Source: JALOAD01 sp023228995 [NCBI: Candidatus Muiribacterium halophilum] (lineage in GTDB: Bacteria; Muiribacteriota; Muiribacteriia; Muiribacteriales). From it: a DNA stretch of 64,000 nt. Every line of letters begins with the position of its first letter. Position 1 is the first letter of the stretch. The position numbers and the translations under genes are program-made. The DNA is taken from positions 62,001 through 126,000 of the forward strand of contig JALOAD010000004.1 in NCBI GenBank assembly GCA_023228995.1, in the 5' to 3' direction. Below the pieces are notes generated by a model that saw only the letters and a program-made list of their open reading frames with translations, was not told the DNA's origin and did not search any database. This document shows positions 53,267-62,408 of the stretch, one piece after another.

Positions 53267-54284
53267 TTTTTTTCGCCTTATTAAAAAATTTCACCATTTC
53301 AGGCAATTTTTTAAGACAAGCTTTAATTCTCATCTCATCTTTATGATTTATTGCTGGATAACCAGAAACAAACATATCGGATTTAATATTGTTCATAACT
53401 ACTGCTCTTGCACCAACTATAACATTATTACCTATTTCAAGATGACCTGTCACTCCAACCTGACCAGCTAAACTAACTCCATCACCTATTTTAACACTGC
53501 CAGATATACCTACCTGAGCAACAATAAAACAGTATTTGCCGATTTTTACATTATGTGCAATATGAACAAGATTATCAATTTTAGTAAAATCTCCTATTGA
53601 GGTAGAACCTGAAACGCCTCTATCAATAGTAACATTACACCCTATCTCTACATTATTTCCTATTTTAACATTGCCAATATGAGGAATTTTTAAAACACTT
53701 CCATCTAAAGGAACAAATCCAAAACCATCTCCACCTATTACAGTTCCAGGATGAATAATTACATTATTTCCTATAACAGTTTCTGATCTAATAACAACAT
53801 TTTCATATATTATACAATTATCACCTATTTTAACATTGTTTTCGATTTTTACCCCTGAAAGTATTTTTGTACTATCCCCAATAATTGAATCGTCACCGAT
53901 TTTAACAAAATCATCAATAAATATATTTTCTTTGATTAAAGCTTTACCAGATATATTTGCAAACTCAGATATACCTTTTCTATTGTCTTTTTTTTCAAAA
54001 AGAGATAATAATTTTGCATAAGCTAAATAAGCATTATCAACAATAAAAAAAACTTTTTTTAAACCTATATATTCGTTTTTAAAAAGTTCTTTATTAATTA
54101 ATACATAACCGCTTTTTGTAATTTGCAATTCATCAATGTATTTTTTATTGCCAAGAAATGTTATATCTTGGCAACCTGACTCCTCAAGAGTACTTATACC
54201 AGATATATAGGAGTCTTTTTTATAATCTCCTTTTATATCGCATTTTACAATATCAGCTATTTGTTCAACATTATACAAAGACAT
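53256..54284 (-). CDS. lpxD: UDP-3-O-acylglucosamine N-acyltransferase LpxD
   Basis: Third step of lipid A synthesis. The 342-aa length is standard. The N-terminal uridine-binding domain includes SGISTLEESGCQDITFLGNKKYI. A hexapeptide-repeat beta-helix follows, with HPGTVIGGDGFGFVP and the catalytic His in DNLVHIAHNVKIGKYCFIVAQVGISG. A C-terminal helix finishes it. The stop TAG overlaps the next gene. It is 16 bp after skp. Confidence 0.97.
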   Translation of the reverse strand: MSLYNVEQIADIVKCDIKGDYKKDSYISGISTLEESGCQDITFLGNKKYIDELQITKSGYVLINKELFKNEYIGLKKVFFIVDNAYLAYAKLLSLFEKKDNRKGISEFANISGKALIKENIFIDDFVKIGDDSIIGDSTKILSGVKIENNVKIGDNCIIYENVVIRSETVIGNNVIIHPGTVIGGDGFGFVPLDGSVLKIPHIGNVKIGNNVEIGCNVTIDRGVSGSTSIGDFTKIDNLVHIAHNVKIGKYCFIVAQVGISGSVKIGDGVSLAGQVGVTGHLEIGNNVIVGARAVVMNNIKSDMFVSGYPAINHKDEMRIKACLKKLPEMVKFFNKAKKNEN

Positions 54285-54300
54285 AATTATTAACCTTTTA

Positions 54301-54804
54301 TTATTTTTTTGAATTAAGTTCTTTTAAAACATCATCTGTAACATCTAATCCACCAAAATGAACAGCTGTAATTTCAAGAACATATTTTATATTCATTTTT
54401 GCAGATATTTTTTTTATTGCATTGTTAATTTCATTTCTAATTGATTCAAAATGTTGTTGCTCAAGCTCTTTAAGTTCATTTTCAAATTCATTAGCTTTCT
54501 TTTTAAACCCAATTATATCAACCTGATAATCATTTAAAGTTTTTTTATACTCAGCATCAGTTAACTTACCAGACTGTTTATCATTTTTTATTTGTTCTTC
54601 TCTTTCTTTTAACTTATTACCAAGCTCTGCTATCTCACCTTGTCTTTTATCAAGTTCCATTTTAAGTAAATCCTGAACATTTTGAGACCTTTCATATTCG
54701 TTGATAAGCCTTGTAAAATCAACTGTTGCAATAAAAATTTCTTTAGCAGCAAAACTACAAACACCTAAAACCATAATAATTATAATTGCAAAAAACTTTT
54801 TCAT
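54301..54804 (-). CDS. skp: Periplasmic chaperone Skp/OmpH
   Basis: Trimeric holdase for outer-membrane proteins in transit. The 167-aa product has a signal peptide (cleavage near SFAAKE, about residue 20), then TVDFTRLINEYERSQNVQDLLKMELDKRQGEI, the family N-terminal strand and the start of the long coiled-coil tentacles (about residues 40-130). It sits between bamA and lpxD, the standard position. Confidence 0.93.
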   Translation of the reverse strand: MKKFFAIIIIMVLGVCSFAAKEIFIATVDFTRLINEYERSQNVQDLLKMELDKRQGEIAELGNKLKEREEQIKNDKQSGKLTDAEYKKTLNDYQVDIIGFKKKANEFENELKELEQQHFESIRNEINNAIKKISAKMNIKYVLEITAVHFGGLDVTDDVLKELNSKK

Positions 54805-54817
54805 CTAAAGTTCCTCC

Positions 54818-56446
54818 CTAGAACATATAACCTATCCCTAGATATATTCTTCCTTTTTTGTATATTATATCGTCAACAGGCTTACCATAATCAAGCCTTA
54901 TTATACCAAGTGGTGAATAAAATGCAAATCCTATACCAGCAGTTTTCTTTAACTTACCATTGATATTGGCAATATCAGCAAAGACAACATACCATAATTT
55001 TTCATTAACTTTTAATCTTTCTTCTATATTTATCAAAATATAAGAATCTGATGAAAAAACAGAAGATTTATAACCTCTAAGTGAATCTCTACCACCTACC
55101 GAAACTTTTTCAAATTCTCTAAGCTTACTTTCTGAAACTGATATTCTTTCTGTTTTTATTCTCAATGCATCTATTTTTTTATCTTTTTTTACAAAAAAAC
55201 TTCTATCAGCTAAATAAGTAAAATATCCCTGATCACCATCAAGAAATAATTTACCTGTAACTCCAGTTTCCCATTTAAACTTACCATTATGAAGTTGATT
55301 TATACCACGCAATTTAATCCATTCTCTATTTTCCAAAATTATTGTTCCTGGAATTTCCATTTTAATATTTTCTGAAATATATTCATATTCAATATTCTTT
55401 TTTACCATTTCATTACCAAGGGTTAGCTTAAATCCATCACGTTTTTCTTTATAATCATACTGATACAATCCAACTTGATTATATTTTTCCTTATCTAAAG
55501 AATAATCAAAAATATTAATATCACCGCTTAATCTCTTAATAAAATATGGAATACTATATTTAAAATCAAAATTTCTAACTTCACCAAATTCAGTTAAAAA
55601 TTTAATTCTTTCAGCCTTACCTCTAAAATTTTTCTTTTCAAAAGATACAGAACCAACAAATCCATTAAATTCACCATAACTTAAACCAAAATCAATTTCT
55701 CCGGTCTTTTTTTCTACAACTTCGATTTTTATTATAACCATATTATGATTTTTACCAGAATTAATAAAAAACCTAATATCTTCAAAAGCTTCTATTTTTC
55801 TAAGTTCATCTATACCACGAACAACATTATGATAATTATAAAAATCACCTTTATATATATTTAATTTTTTATAGATTATTTCATCTGAAGTTTCTTCATT
55901 TCCAGAAATTTCAATACTTTCAATCAAAGGTTCTGAAATTAAAAAAACTATTTCACTCCCATCTTCTAAAACTTCTACATCATTTACCCTTGATAAAACA
56001 TAGCCCCTTGAAGAATAAAACTTTTCAATACTATATATATCTTCTTTTAATGAGTTAAAATTAAAAACATTTCCTTCTTTTAATAAAATCACTTTGTTTA
56101 ATATTCTTGCAGAAAATACATTATTGTTTTTAAAAGATATTTTTTTTATAACATTGTTTTCAATAACTTTAAAAATAATTTTTAATCCACCAGAAAGTTT
56201 TTCAGTATCTGCACCAACATCTGCAAAAAAACCTGTTTTATATATTCTATTTATATCTTTTTGTAGAGTTTCTGCATTAAAAACATTTCCAGTCTGACTT
56301 TTTATAAGAAGAAATAATTCAGATGAATTTATAGAAATATTTCCTGATATTTCTATTTTAGTAATAATATCAGAAAAAGAAAAGCTAACTGTATTAAATA
56401 AAAATATATATAAAACTATAAAATATTTCAGAAATTTATTTTCCAT
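54818..56446 (-). CDS. bamA: Outer-membrane assembly protein BamA (Omp85), short form
   Basis: Inserts beta-barrel proteins into the outer membrane. The 542-aa product has a signal peptide, then about three POTRA domains (ITKIEISGNISINSSELF; IKKISFKNNNVFSARIL; IESIEISGNEETSDEI), and a C-terminal barrel with GGRDSLRGYKSS, the (V)RGY-type motif of lid loop 6. The last strand ends in YLGIGYMF, a beta signal with terminal Phe. Five POTRA and about 800 residues are usual, so this is short; TamA is an alternative because tamB is adjacent, but the skp-lpxD context favours BamA. Confidence 0.88.
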   Translation of the reverse strand: MENKFLKYFIVLYIFLFNTVSFSFSDIITKIEISGNISINSSELFLLIKSQTGNVFNAETLQKDINRIYKTGFFADVGADTEKLSGGLKIIFKVIENNVIKKISFKNNNVFSARILNKVILLKEGNVFNFNSLKEDIYSIEKFYSSRGYVLSRVNDVEVLEDGSEIVFLISEPLIESIEISGNEETSDEIIYKKLNIYKGDFYNYHNVVRGIDELRKIEAFEDIRFFINSGKNHNMVIIKIEVVEKKTGEIDFGLSYGEFNGFVGSVSFEKKNFRGKAERIKFLTEFGEVRNFDFKYSIPYFIKRLSGDINIFDYSLDKEKYNQVGLYQYDYKEKRDGFKLTLGNEMVKKNIEYEYISENIKMEIPGTIILENREWIKLRGINQLHNGKFKWETGVTGKLFLDGDQGYFTYLADRSFFVKKDKKIDALRIKTERISVSESKLREFEKVSVGGRDSLRGYKSSVFSSDSYILINIEERLKVNEKLWYVVFADIANINGKLKKTAGIGFAFYSPLGIIRLDYGKPVDDIIYKKGRIYLGIGYMF

Positions 56447-59400
56447 TTTAACCTTAACGAACTTTCATCCTGAGAATTCGTACTTTCAATTTTCATTCTC
56501 TCATTAAATCTGTATTCTATTCCATAGGTTTCATCTTCGTTTTTTAAAGCTTTTTCATAATTAAGAAAAATATTTTCATTAAATCTTTTTTTCAAAAAAA
56601 TATTATATTCATCATTATCTTTTTTCAAATCTACACTATCAAAATTAAACTTTTTTGTAAAACTTTTAATAAATGTTTTTTGAATACCGAGCAATTCTAA
56701 GAATTTTTCTTTAGGATCTTTACTATCAAGAAAACCAAATATACTGTTTTCTTTTAAAACATTATATATTTCATCTTGAGTTTTTTCAGGTTCAGAATAA
56801 AGAACAAAACTAACATCCTCACCTTTACCCTTTACAGAAGAATAAACAGTAAGGTTGGAAAAATCTTTTTTTAAAGTTAAATCATACCAAATATTTTTTT
56901 TAATACCTTCGAAATCATATACTTTATCATTGTCAATAGTAGCATTAACTTTATATTCTGTTTCAAGTTTTTTTCTATTTTCGTAAATATTAAGTATTTT
57001 TCTCTCAATATTAGAAAAAATATCTGTAGTTGAAACATTTCCTCGCATTATAGAAAATTTATTACCTAATATATCAATATAACCACCATCAATTCTTAAA
57101 TCTATTTTATCAATATCTTTTGTATTCATATTAATATTTCCAGACATAATAAATTTATGCGATTTATAATGTATTTCAGCTTTTTTTATATTTAATTTTA
57201 CATTTTCAAATTCAAATGGAAGTTTTTTATCTGATAAATAAAGTATTTTTAAAATAGTATTTTCAAAATCCAATTCTCCACCAATTTTATATTTACCTTT
57301 ATTTGCATCAATATTTAAATTACCAAATACAACAGATTCAAAATTAAATTTTTCTGTATTAAACTTCATTAAATGAGGTTTTTTGGAATTTACCTTTATA
57401 GAAAAATCTTTCATTGAATTATAATCAAACCATCCTGAAGCATAAAAAACAGCATTAGAATTAATAAATTCCAAATCTTTAAAACTAAGATCTTTTGAGT
57501 TAAATTCCACTTTTCCACTTATATTCCAATCAGGTATATCCTTATAATGCGCTTTATCTAAAATAATATAACCTGAAATATTATTATCAACTCCAGTAAA
57601 TCTTGCAACTTTATTTTTTATTTTAAAACCCATATATTCATAGGAAGTATTTCCTAATATCCTACCTGAATAACTTAATACTTTTTGAAAATATTCAGCC
57701 TGAATTTCAACAGTATCATCAAGTATTTTAAAAATAACATTTTCAGAAAATAATTTTTCATCCATAAATATAAATTTTCCATCTATCATATTTAAATTAT
57801 AATCATTGAAATTTAAATTAAGATCTTCTGGTTCAAAAACATATTTATCATTAATATTTGTAAAATTAATCTTAGATGATTTAATATTTATATTGTTTTT
57901 TGAATATGGAATATTTATATCAATATCTTTAAAACTACCAATTATTTTATCTTTATCAAACTTCAATGTAACAATAGTATTTTCAAAATCCATTATAAAC
58001 TTGTCTTTTTCATATATACCTTTGAAAACAACATTTTCACGCTTAAAATCAATTATTTCAATTTTTCCACATTTTCCTGAAAATTCAAACTTATTATTTA
58101 AAAAATTTAAATTAAGAAAAACATCAGAAATATTGAAATTTTTCTTAGAAAAACCTTTAATATATAGTTTATATTTTGATTCTATAGTATTATTCCTTAA
58201 ATCTATATTGATAAAATCATTTGAATCTTTTTTTCTTAATGATAAAAATTTAAAATCATCATTAAAAACACCTGATATTTTCTCATCAAGCATATTGTTC
58301 TCAAGAATTATATCAATTTTTTTTGTATTTATAGAATACATTAATTCAAAAATTTCTGGAATAATAAGTTTAAACATTTCTTCTGTTTTAACAATTCTAA
58401 CATTATGAATATTTTCATATAATCTAAAAAAACATTTATCAAAATTTAAATTATTTTTTTCATCTAGAAAAAAATCTCCCCAAAAACTTGTGTTAAACGG
58501 TAATTGAATTCTAAAATTCCCCTTATTTTTATTGTTTTCTAAAAAAAGAATTCCTTTTATATCACCATAACTTAAATTAAGTTTATATATATTTTCTTTT
58601 TTTAAATTTAATTCAACTTTTCCGAATTTGAAATTTGCATCAATTAAAATATTATTATCTTCACCATATATTCGTAAAAAATTCTTATTATTAGTTTTCT
58701 GTTCTATAGTAAAATCAGTATAAGTTTTTCTAATTCTTTCTCCCTTCAAAATAAAATCAAAACCTGCTATTTCAAAGTTAACATCATTAAAAATCCTTTT
58801 ATCACCATCTATTTTTACCTCACCCTTTATATTTGTTATTTCATAAGGAATATCCTGAATCTTCACACTAATATCATTAAAGTTTAATTGGCCTTTTACA
58901 ACAATATTATTTTTTTCTTTTATTATATTTATATCAATATCAAATACTCCTTTAATAAAATCTATATTACTAAAATCTTTGAGAAATTCAGAATATTTCT
59001 TTATATCTGCATTTTTAACCTCAAGCTCTATATCAAAATAATCATTATCAATAATCCCATTTAAATAAAAATTACTATTTTTCAATTCAAATTCTATATC
59101 TGAAGAAATTTCAACTTTACCAAAAACTTCTTTTTCACTTATATCAAGAAGTTTTCCATTATATTTAATGTTTTTTAATAAAAAGTCAGTTTTAAAAAAT
59201 TTAATTTTGCCAGCTAAACTTAAATTTTCTTGTGATTTCATACTATTAAAATCAATATTTATATCTCCATAATAACAGTTAATTGAAAATATAGGTTTAA
59301 TAAACAATAAAGAAAAAAATTCAGGTCTTATTGTAATATTATCAAAATAAGCTAAAACACCATTATCCGAAATATTAACTTTTTTTAGAACAATTCTAAT

Positions 59401-59574
59401 ATATGAAATATCAAGCTCATTGTAATCAATTTTAAAATTATCTTTGTTTAAAGCTTCAATTTTCTTTAAAACAATTGATCTATAATAACCTTTAATAGAA
59501 TCATTCTGAATTATAACAAGTATTAAAATTATTATTGTAAGAATAATTACAAGTCTTAAAAATACTTTTTGCAT
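56428..59574 (-). CDS. tamB: TamB / DUF490-family translocation and lipid-transport protein
   Basis: Large periplasm-spanning protein proposed to move lipids or assist outer-membrane assembly. The 1048-aa product has one N-terminal membrane anchor (about residues 5-25). A long beta-rich body of repeated short strands resembling AsmA/TamB grooves follows. The C-terminus has the DUF490 segment (DLTLKKDFSNLTVYSSVKGKGEDVSFVLYSEPEKTQDEIYNVL). A strong promoter is directly upstream. It overlaps bamA by 19 bp. Confidence 0.92.
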   Translation of the reverse strand: MQKVFLRLVIILTIIILILVIIQNDSIKGYYRSIVLKKIEALNKDNFKIDYNELDISYIRIVLKKVNISDNGVLAYFDNITIRPEFFSLLFIKPIFSINCYYGDINIDFNSMKSQENLSLAGKIKFFKTDFLLKNIKYNGKLLDISEKEVFGKVEISSDIEFELKNSNFYLNGIIDNDYFDIELEVKNADIKKYSEFLKDFSNIDFIKGVFDIDINIIKEKNNIVVKGQLNFNDISVKIQDIPYEITNIKGEVKIDGDKRIFNDVNFEIAGFDFILKGERIRKTYTDFTIEQKTNNKNFLRIYGEDNNILIDANFKFGKVELNLKKENIYKLNLSYGDIKGILFLENNKNKGNFRIQLPFNTSFWGDFFLDEKNNLNFDKCFFRLYENIHNVRIVKTEEMFKLIIPEIFELMYSINTKKIDIILENNMLDEKISGVFNDDFKFLSLRKKDSNDFINIDLRNNTIESKYKLYIKGFSKKNFNISDVFLNLNFLNNKFEFSGKCGKIEIIDFKRENVVFKGIYEKDKFIMDFENTIVTLKFDKDKIIGSFKDIDINIPYSKNNINIKSSKINFTNINDKYVFEPEDLNLNFNDYNLNMIDGKFIFMDEKLFSENVIFKILDDTVEIQAEYFQKVLSYSGRILGNTSYEYMGFKIKNKVARFTGVDNNISGYIILDKAHYKDIPDWNISGKVEFNSKDLSFKDLEFINSNAVFYASGWFDYNSMKDFSIKVNSKKPHLMKFNTEKFNFESVVFGNLNIDANKGKYKIGGELDFENTILKILYLSDKKLPFEFENVKLNIKKAEIHYKSHKFIMSGNINMNTKDIDKIDLRIDGGYIDILGNKFSIMRGNVSTTDIFSNIERKILNIYENRKKLETEYKVNATIDNDKVYDFEGIKKNIWYDLTLKKDFSNLTVYSSVKGKGEDVSFVLYSEPEKTQDEIYNVLKENSIFGFLDSKDPKEKFLELLGIQKTFIKSFTKKFNFDSVDLKKDNDEYNIFLKKRFNENIFLNYEKALKNEDETYGIEYRFNERMKIESTNSQDESSLRLKWKINF

Positions 59575-59595
59575 TGATTTTCACCCTCTCTTAAA

Positions 59596-59624
59596 ATAAT
59601 ACATTTGAAAAAAAACTTGGTCAA
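59596..59624 (-). promoter_or_regulatory. Strong sigma-70 promoter of the tamB-bamA-lpx operon
   Basis: TTGACC (59619-59624), exactly 17 bp, TATTAT (59596-59601) on the minus strand in the 69-bp gap after mlaD. The predicted leader is only about 15 nt and contains the GAGAGGGTG ribosome-binding site. Confidence 0.7.
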
Positions 59625-59643
59625 GGGAATTATGATTTTTAAA

Positions 59644-60879
59644 TTAAATATTAGTTTTTATTGAAAATTCAAATTCTTTTTTATCAAGAATGTCTATATA
59701 TTCTATTCCTAATCCATTTTTATTATTTATATCAAAATTAAATTCAATATTAAAATTATCTTTGTTTATATCTTTATTTAATATTTTAATTTTTGACCTA
59801 TAAAATTCTCTTCCAAAACCCAATCCTGGTCTTGAATCAAAAATTCCTCCGTAAATGACATTATAACCATTTCGTTTTCCAAGAACAAGATTAAAATCAT
59901 TATCAAAACCAATATGATCAACACCAATTTCAAAAAAACCTTTTTCGTTTTTATAAAATAAAATATTAAGATCAGAAAAAAATCTATCTTTTTCATGTGA
60001 ATAAACAAAATCATATACAGTATTTATTTCCATACCGTTAAAACCTTCTATCATACTTACAAAACTATTTTGATCATCTTCCATAAGTTTTCTAACTTTT
60101 TCTGATGCAAATTTAATATTATCCGATATATCCTGAACATTATCTATACTTTTTGATATAGAGCCTTTTTTATCAGAAATATTTTCAAACACCGAAGAAA
60201 CATTTTTAAGTGCATTTTGCGCTTCTTTCAAAGATTTTACAATTTCAGGACTAATTTTCTCAAAATCCTTATTAAAAGTTTTAATTGTATTTTCAAGTTC
60301 TATTCCAATACTATCTATCCTTTTATTTAAATTTCCTGCAATAATATCAGTTTTAGATGAAGCACTCTCAAAATTTTTAAATATACTATCAATATTTTTT
60401 TTGTTATTATCCATTACCGAATTCATATTTTGAACAAGATATTTCATTTCTTCAGAAAGTTTACTTACAGAAATAAGAAGTCTATCAATAGAATACGATT
60501 CTTTACCAAATATAGTTTCACCTTTTTTTAATATTTTTCCAGATTTATCAGGTCTTGAAATTATATCAACATATTTTTCTCCGATAAGACCACCTGTTTT
60601 TATTGAAACAGCAATATCTTCTGTTAAAGGAACTTTCTTTTTAAAAGAAAGTTTAACTCTTATTTTTCTATCATAAAATTCTATACCCTTAACACTACCA
60701 CAATTTACACCGTTAAAATAAATAAGAGAACCATCAGCCAAAGCATCTACATTATCAAAAAGCACATATATATAATTTACTTCTCTAATTGCAGCAAGAT
60801 CATCTACAAAAAAAATCATAACACCAAGCAATATAAGCCCGGTAAAAATAAAAATTCCATTAATAACTAGTTTATTCAT
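59644..60879 (-). CDS. mlaD: MlaD/MCE-domain lipid transport protein
   Basis: Membrane-anchored periplasmic lipid-binding subunit of an Mla-type transporter. From the ATG at 60879 the product is 411 aa: an N-terminal anchor (about 5-25), the MCE domain (YIYVLFDNVDALADGSLIYFNGVNCGSV...GLIGEKYVDII, about 35-120), and a long helical or coiled region. A C-terminal beta-rich segment (about 300-411; FDNDFNLVLGKRNGYNVIYGG) resembles part of an outer-membrane barrel. That tail is unlike E. coli MlaD (183 aa). It overlaps mlaF by 8 bp. Confidence 0.92.
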   Translation of the reverse strand: MNKLVINGIFIFTGLILLGVMIFFVDDLAAIREVNYIYVLFDNVDALADGSLIYFNGVNCGSVKGIEFYDRKIRVKLSFKKKVPLTEDIAVSIKTGGLIGEKYVDIISRPDKSGKILKKGETIFGKESYSIDRLLISVSKLSEEMKYLVQNMNSVMDNNKKNIDSIFKNFESASSKTDIIAGNLNKRIDSIGIELENTIKTFNKDFEKISPEIVKSLKEAQNALKNVSSVFENISDKKGSISKSIDNVQDISDNIKFASEKVRKLMEDDQNSFVSMIEGFNGMEINTVYDFVYSHEKDRFFSDLNILFYKNEKGFFEIGVDHIGFDNDFNLVLGKRNGYNVIYGGIFDSRPGLGFGREFYRSKIKILNKDINKDNFNIEFNFDINNKNGLGIEYIDILDKKEFEFSIKTNI

Positions 60880-61609
60880 CAATTGTTCCTGTTAGTATTA
60901 ATTTTGTTTGTATATTATCTGATTTCATAATTTCTTGTCTATTTCCATGTTCAAGAATTACACCATCCGAATGTATAGCAATTCTATCGGCGATTCTCAT
61001 AGCAGAATTAACATCATGAGTTATCACAATAGAGGTGTTTTTCCTTTTTTTTTGCATATCTTTTATCATATTATCAATATTTCTTACCATTACTGCATCA
61101 AGCCCTGTAGTTGGTTCATCATATATAAGCACTTCAGGATTCAATACTAAAGCTCTTGCAAGAGCAACTCTTTTTTTCATACCACCTGAAAGTTCTTCTG
61201 GAAAAATATAAGCACTTTCTTTTAATTCAAGTTCTTCAAGAACACTAAAAACAATAGAATATATATCTTTTTCCTTTTTTTTCAAATAATATCTTAAACC
61301 AAAACTTATATTATCATATACATTCATATAATCAAAAAGTGCTGAATTCTGAAATACCATACCAAAATTCTGTCTATATTTTCTTAAAAAAGATGGAGAA
61401 TTATAATCTATTTCTTTTTCTTTAAATTTAACAATACCAGAATCAGGCTTCATAAGACCAGCAATAATTCGCATCAAAACAGATTTACCACAACCTGATC
61501 TTCCCATTATACATAAACATTCTCCGGGAAAAACCTCTAAAGACAAATTATTAAGAACTTTTTTTGTATCAAAACTTTTTGTTAAAGCTTCTATTTTAAT
61601 TATATTCAT
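60872..61609 (-). CDS. mlaF: Mla-type ABC transporter ATPase (MlaF)
   Basis: Energises lipid movement between the membranes. The 245-aa product has Walker A GRSGCGKSVLM, Q-loop NFGMVFQNSALFD, signature ELSGGMKKRVALARAL, Walker B VLIYDEPTTGLD and switch His in VITHDVNSA. The sequence SALFD followed by NVYDNISFGLR is typical of MlaF. It lies 13 bp after mlaE and overlaps mlaD. Confidence 0.97.
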   Translation of the reverse strand: MNIIKIEALTKSFDTKKVLNNLSLEVFPGECLCIMGRSGCGKSVLMRIIAGLMKPDSGIVKFKEKEIDYNSPSFLRKYRQNFGMVFQNSALFDYMNVYDNISFGLRYYLKKKEKDIYSIVFSVLEELELKESAYIFPEELSGGMKKRVALARALVLNPEVLIYDEPTTGLDAVMVRNIDNMIKDMQKKRKNTSIVITHDVNSAMRIADRIAIHSDGVILEHGNRQEIMKSDNIQTKLILTGTIDE

Positions 61610-61622
61610 AAAAAAACCTCAT

Positions 61623-62408
61623 TTACATCTCATACACAAGAAAATAAAAATATTTTAAAAACACTGTTAAAAAATAATCAAGTACAAGTATTGATATAAT
61701 CGATATAACAACTGAAAAAGTTGCACTTTCTCCAACACCTTTTGCACCTTTTGTAGTCCTAAACCCATTAAAACAACATACAAGAGATATTACAAAACCA
61801 AATATAATAGCTTTAAATAATCCAGAACCAATATCATAATTTTCAACCCATACAATTATAGAATTTTTATAAGATACAAGACTTATACCAACCTGAGAAA
61901 CTGCAACAAAAGCTCCACCTGCAAGACCAACAAAATCAGAATATATAACAAGAATAGGTAACATAATTATACTTGCTAATATTTTAGGCAAAGATATGTA
62001 AGCATAAGGATCTACAGAAAGCATTTTCAAAGCATCAATTTGTTCAGTTATTTTCATAGTGCCAATTTCAGCAGCCATCGCAGAACCAGCTCTTCCGGCA
62101 ACGATTATCGAAACAAGTACTGGAGATAATTCTCTAAGTATTGCTAAAGCAACAACTCCACCGATATAGGATTGCGCACCCATTTTCATAAAATTAAAGC
62201 CAACCTGTATTACAAAAACCATTCCTGTAAATATACCGGCTAAAGTTACTACACCAAAAGACTTTACTCCAATTGAATAAATTTCTAAAAAAAGAACTTT
62301 ATAATAAAATCTTTCATTAAATAAAGCTCTAATATTATTCAATAAAAAGATGTATATACCACCTAAATATTCAAACATAGATACAATACTCTTAAAAAAT
62401 ATACTCAT
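61623..62408 (-). CDS. mlaE: Mla-type ABC transporter permease (MlaE)
   Basis: Inner-membrane permease of the lipid transporter. From the ATG at 62408 the product is 261 aa with five or six helices. Family segments are SIGVKSFGVVTLAGIFTGMVFVIQ, ILRELSPVLVSIIVAGRAGSAMAAEIGTMKITEQIDAL, and GAKGVGESATFSVVISI near the C-terminus. It overlaps the S55-type peptidase gene by 17 bp; a TTG two codons earlier is a less likely start. Confidence 0.97.
   Translation of the reverse strand: MSIFFKSIVSMFEYLGGIYIFLLNNIRALFNERFYYKVLFLEIYSIGVKSFGVVTLAGIFTGMVFVIQVGFNFMKMGAQSYIGGVVALAILRELSPVLVSIIVAGRAGSAMAAEIGTMKITEQIDALKMLSVDPYAYISLPKILASIIMLPILVIYSDFVGLAGGAFVAVSQVGISLVSYKNSIIVWVENYDIGSGLFKAIIFGFVISLVCCFNGFRTTKGAKGVGESATFSVVISIISILVLDYFLTVFLKYFYFLVYEM

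Noticed and set aside
57806-58408. 200-codon open frame antisense to tamB
   Set aside because: Repetitive Phe/Leu/Ser composition, no ribosome-binding site, mirror of the Lys/Glu/Asn-rich tamB coding strand.
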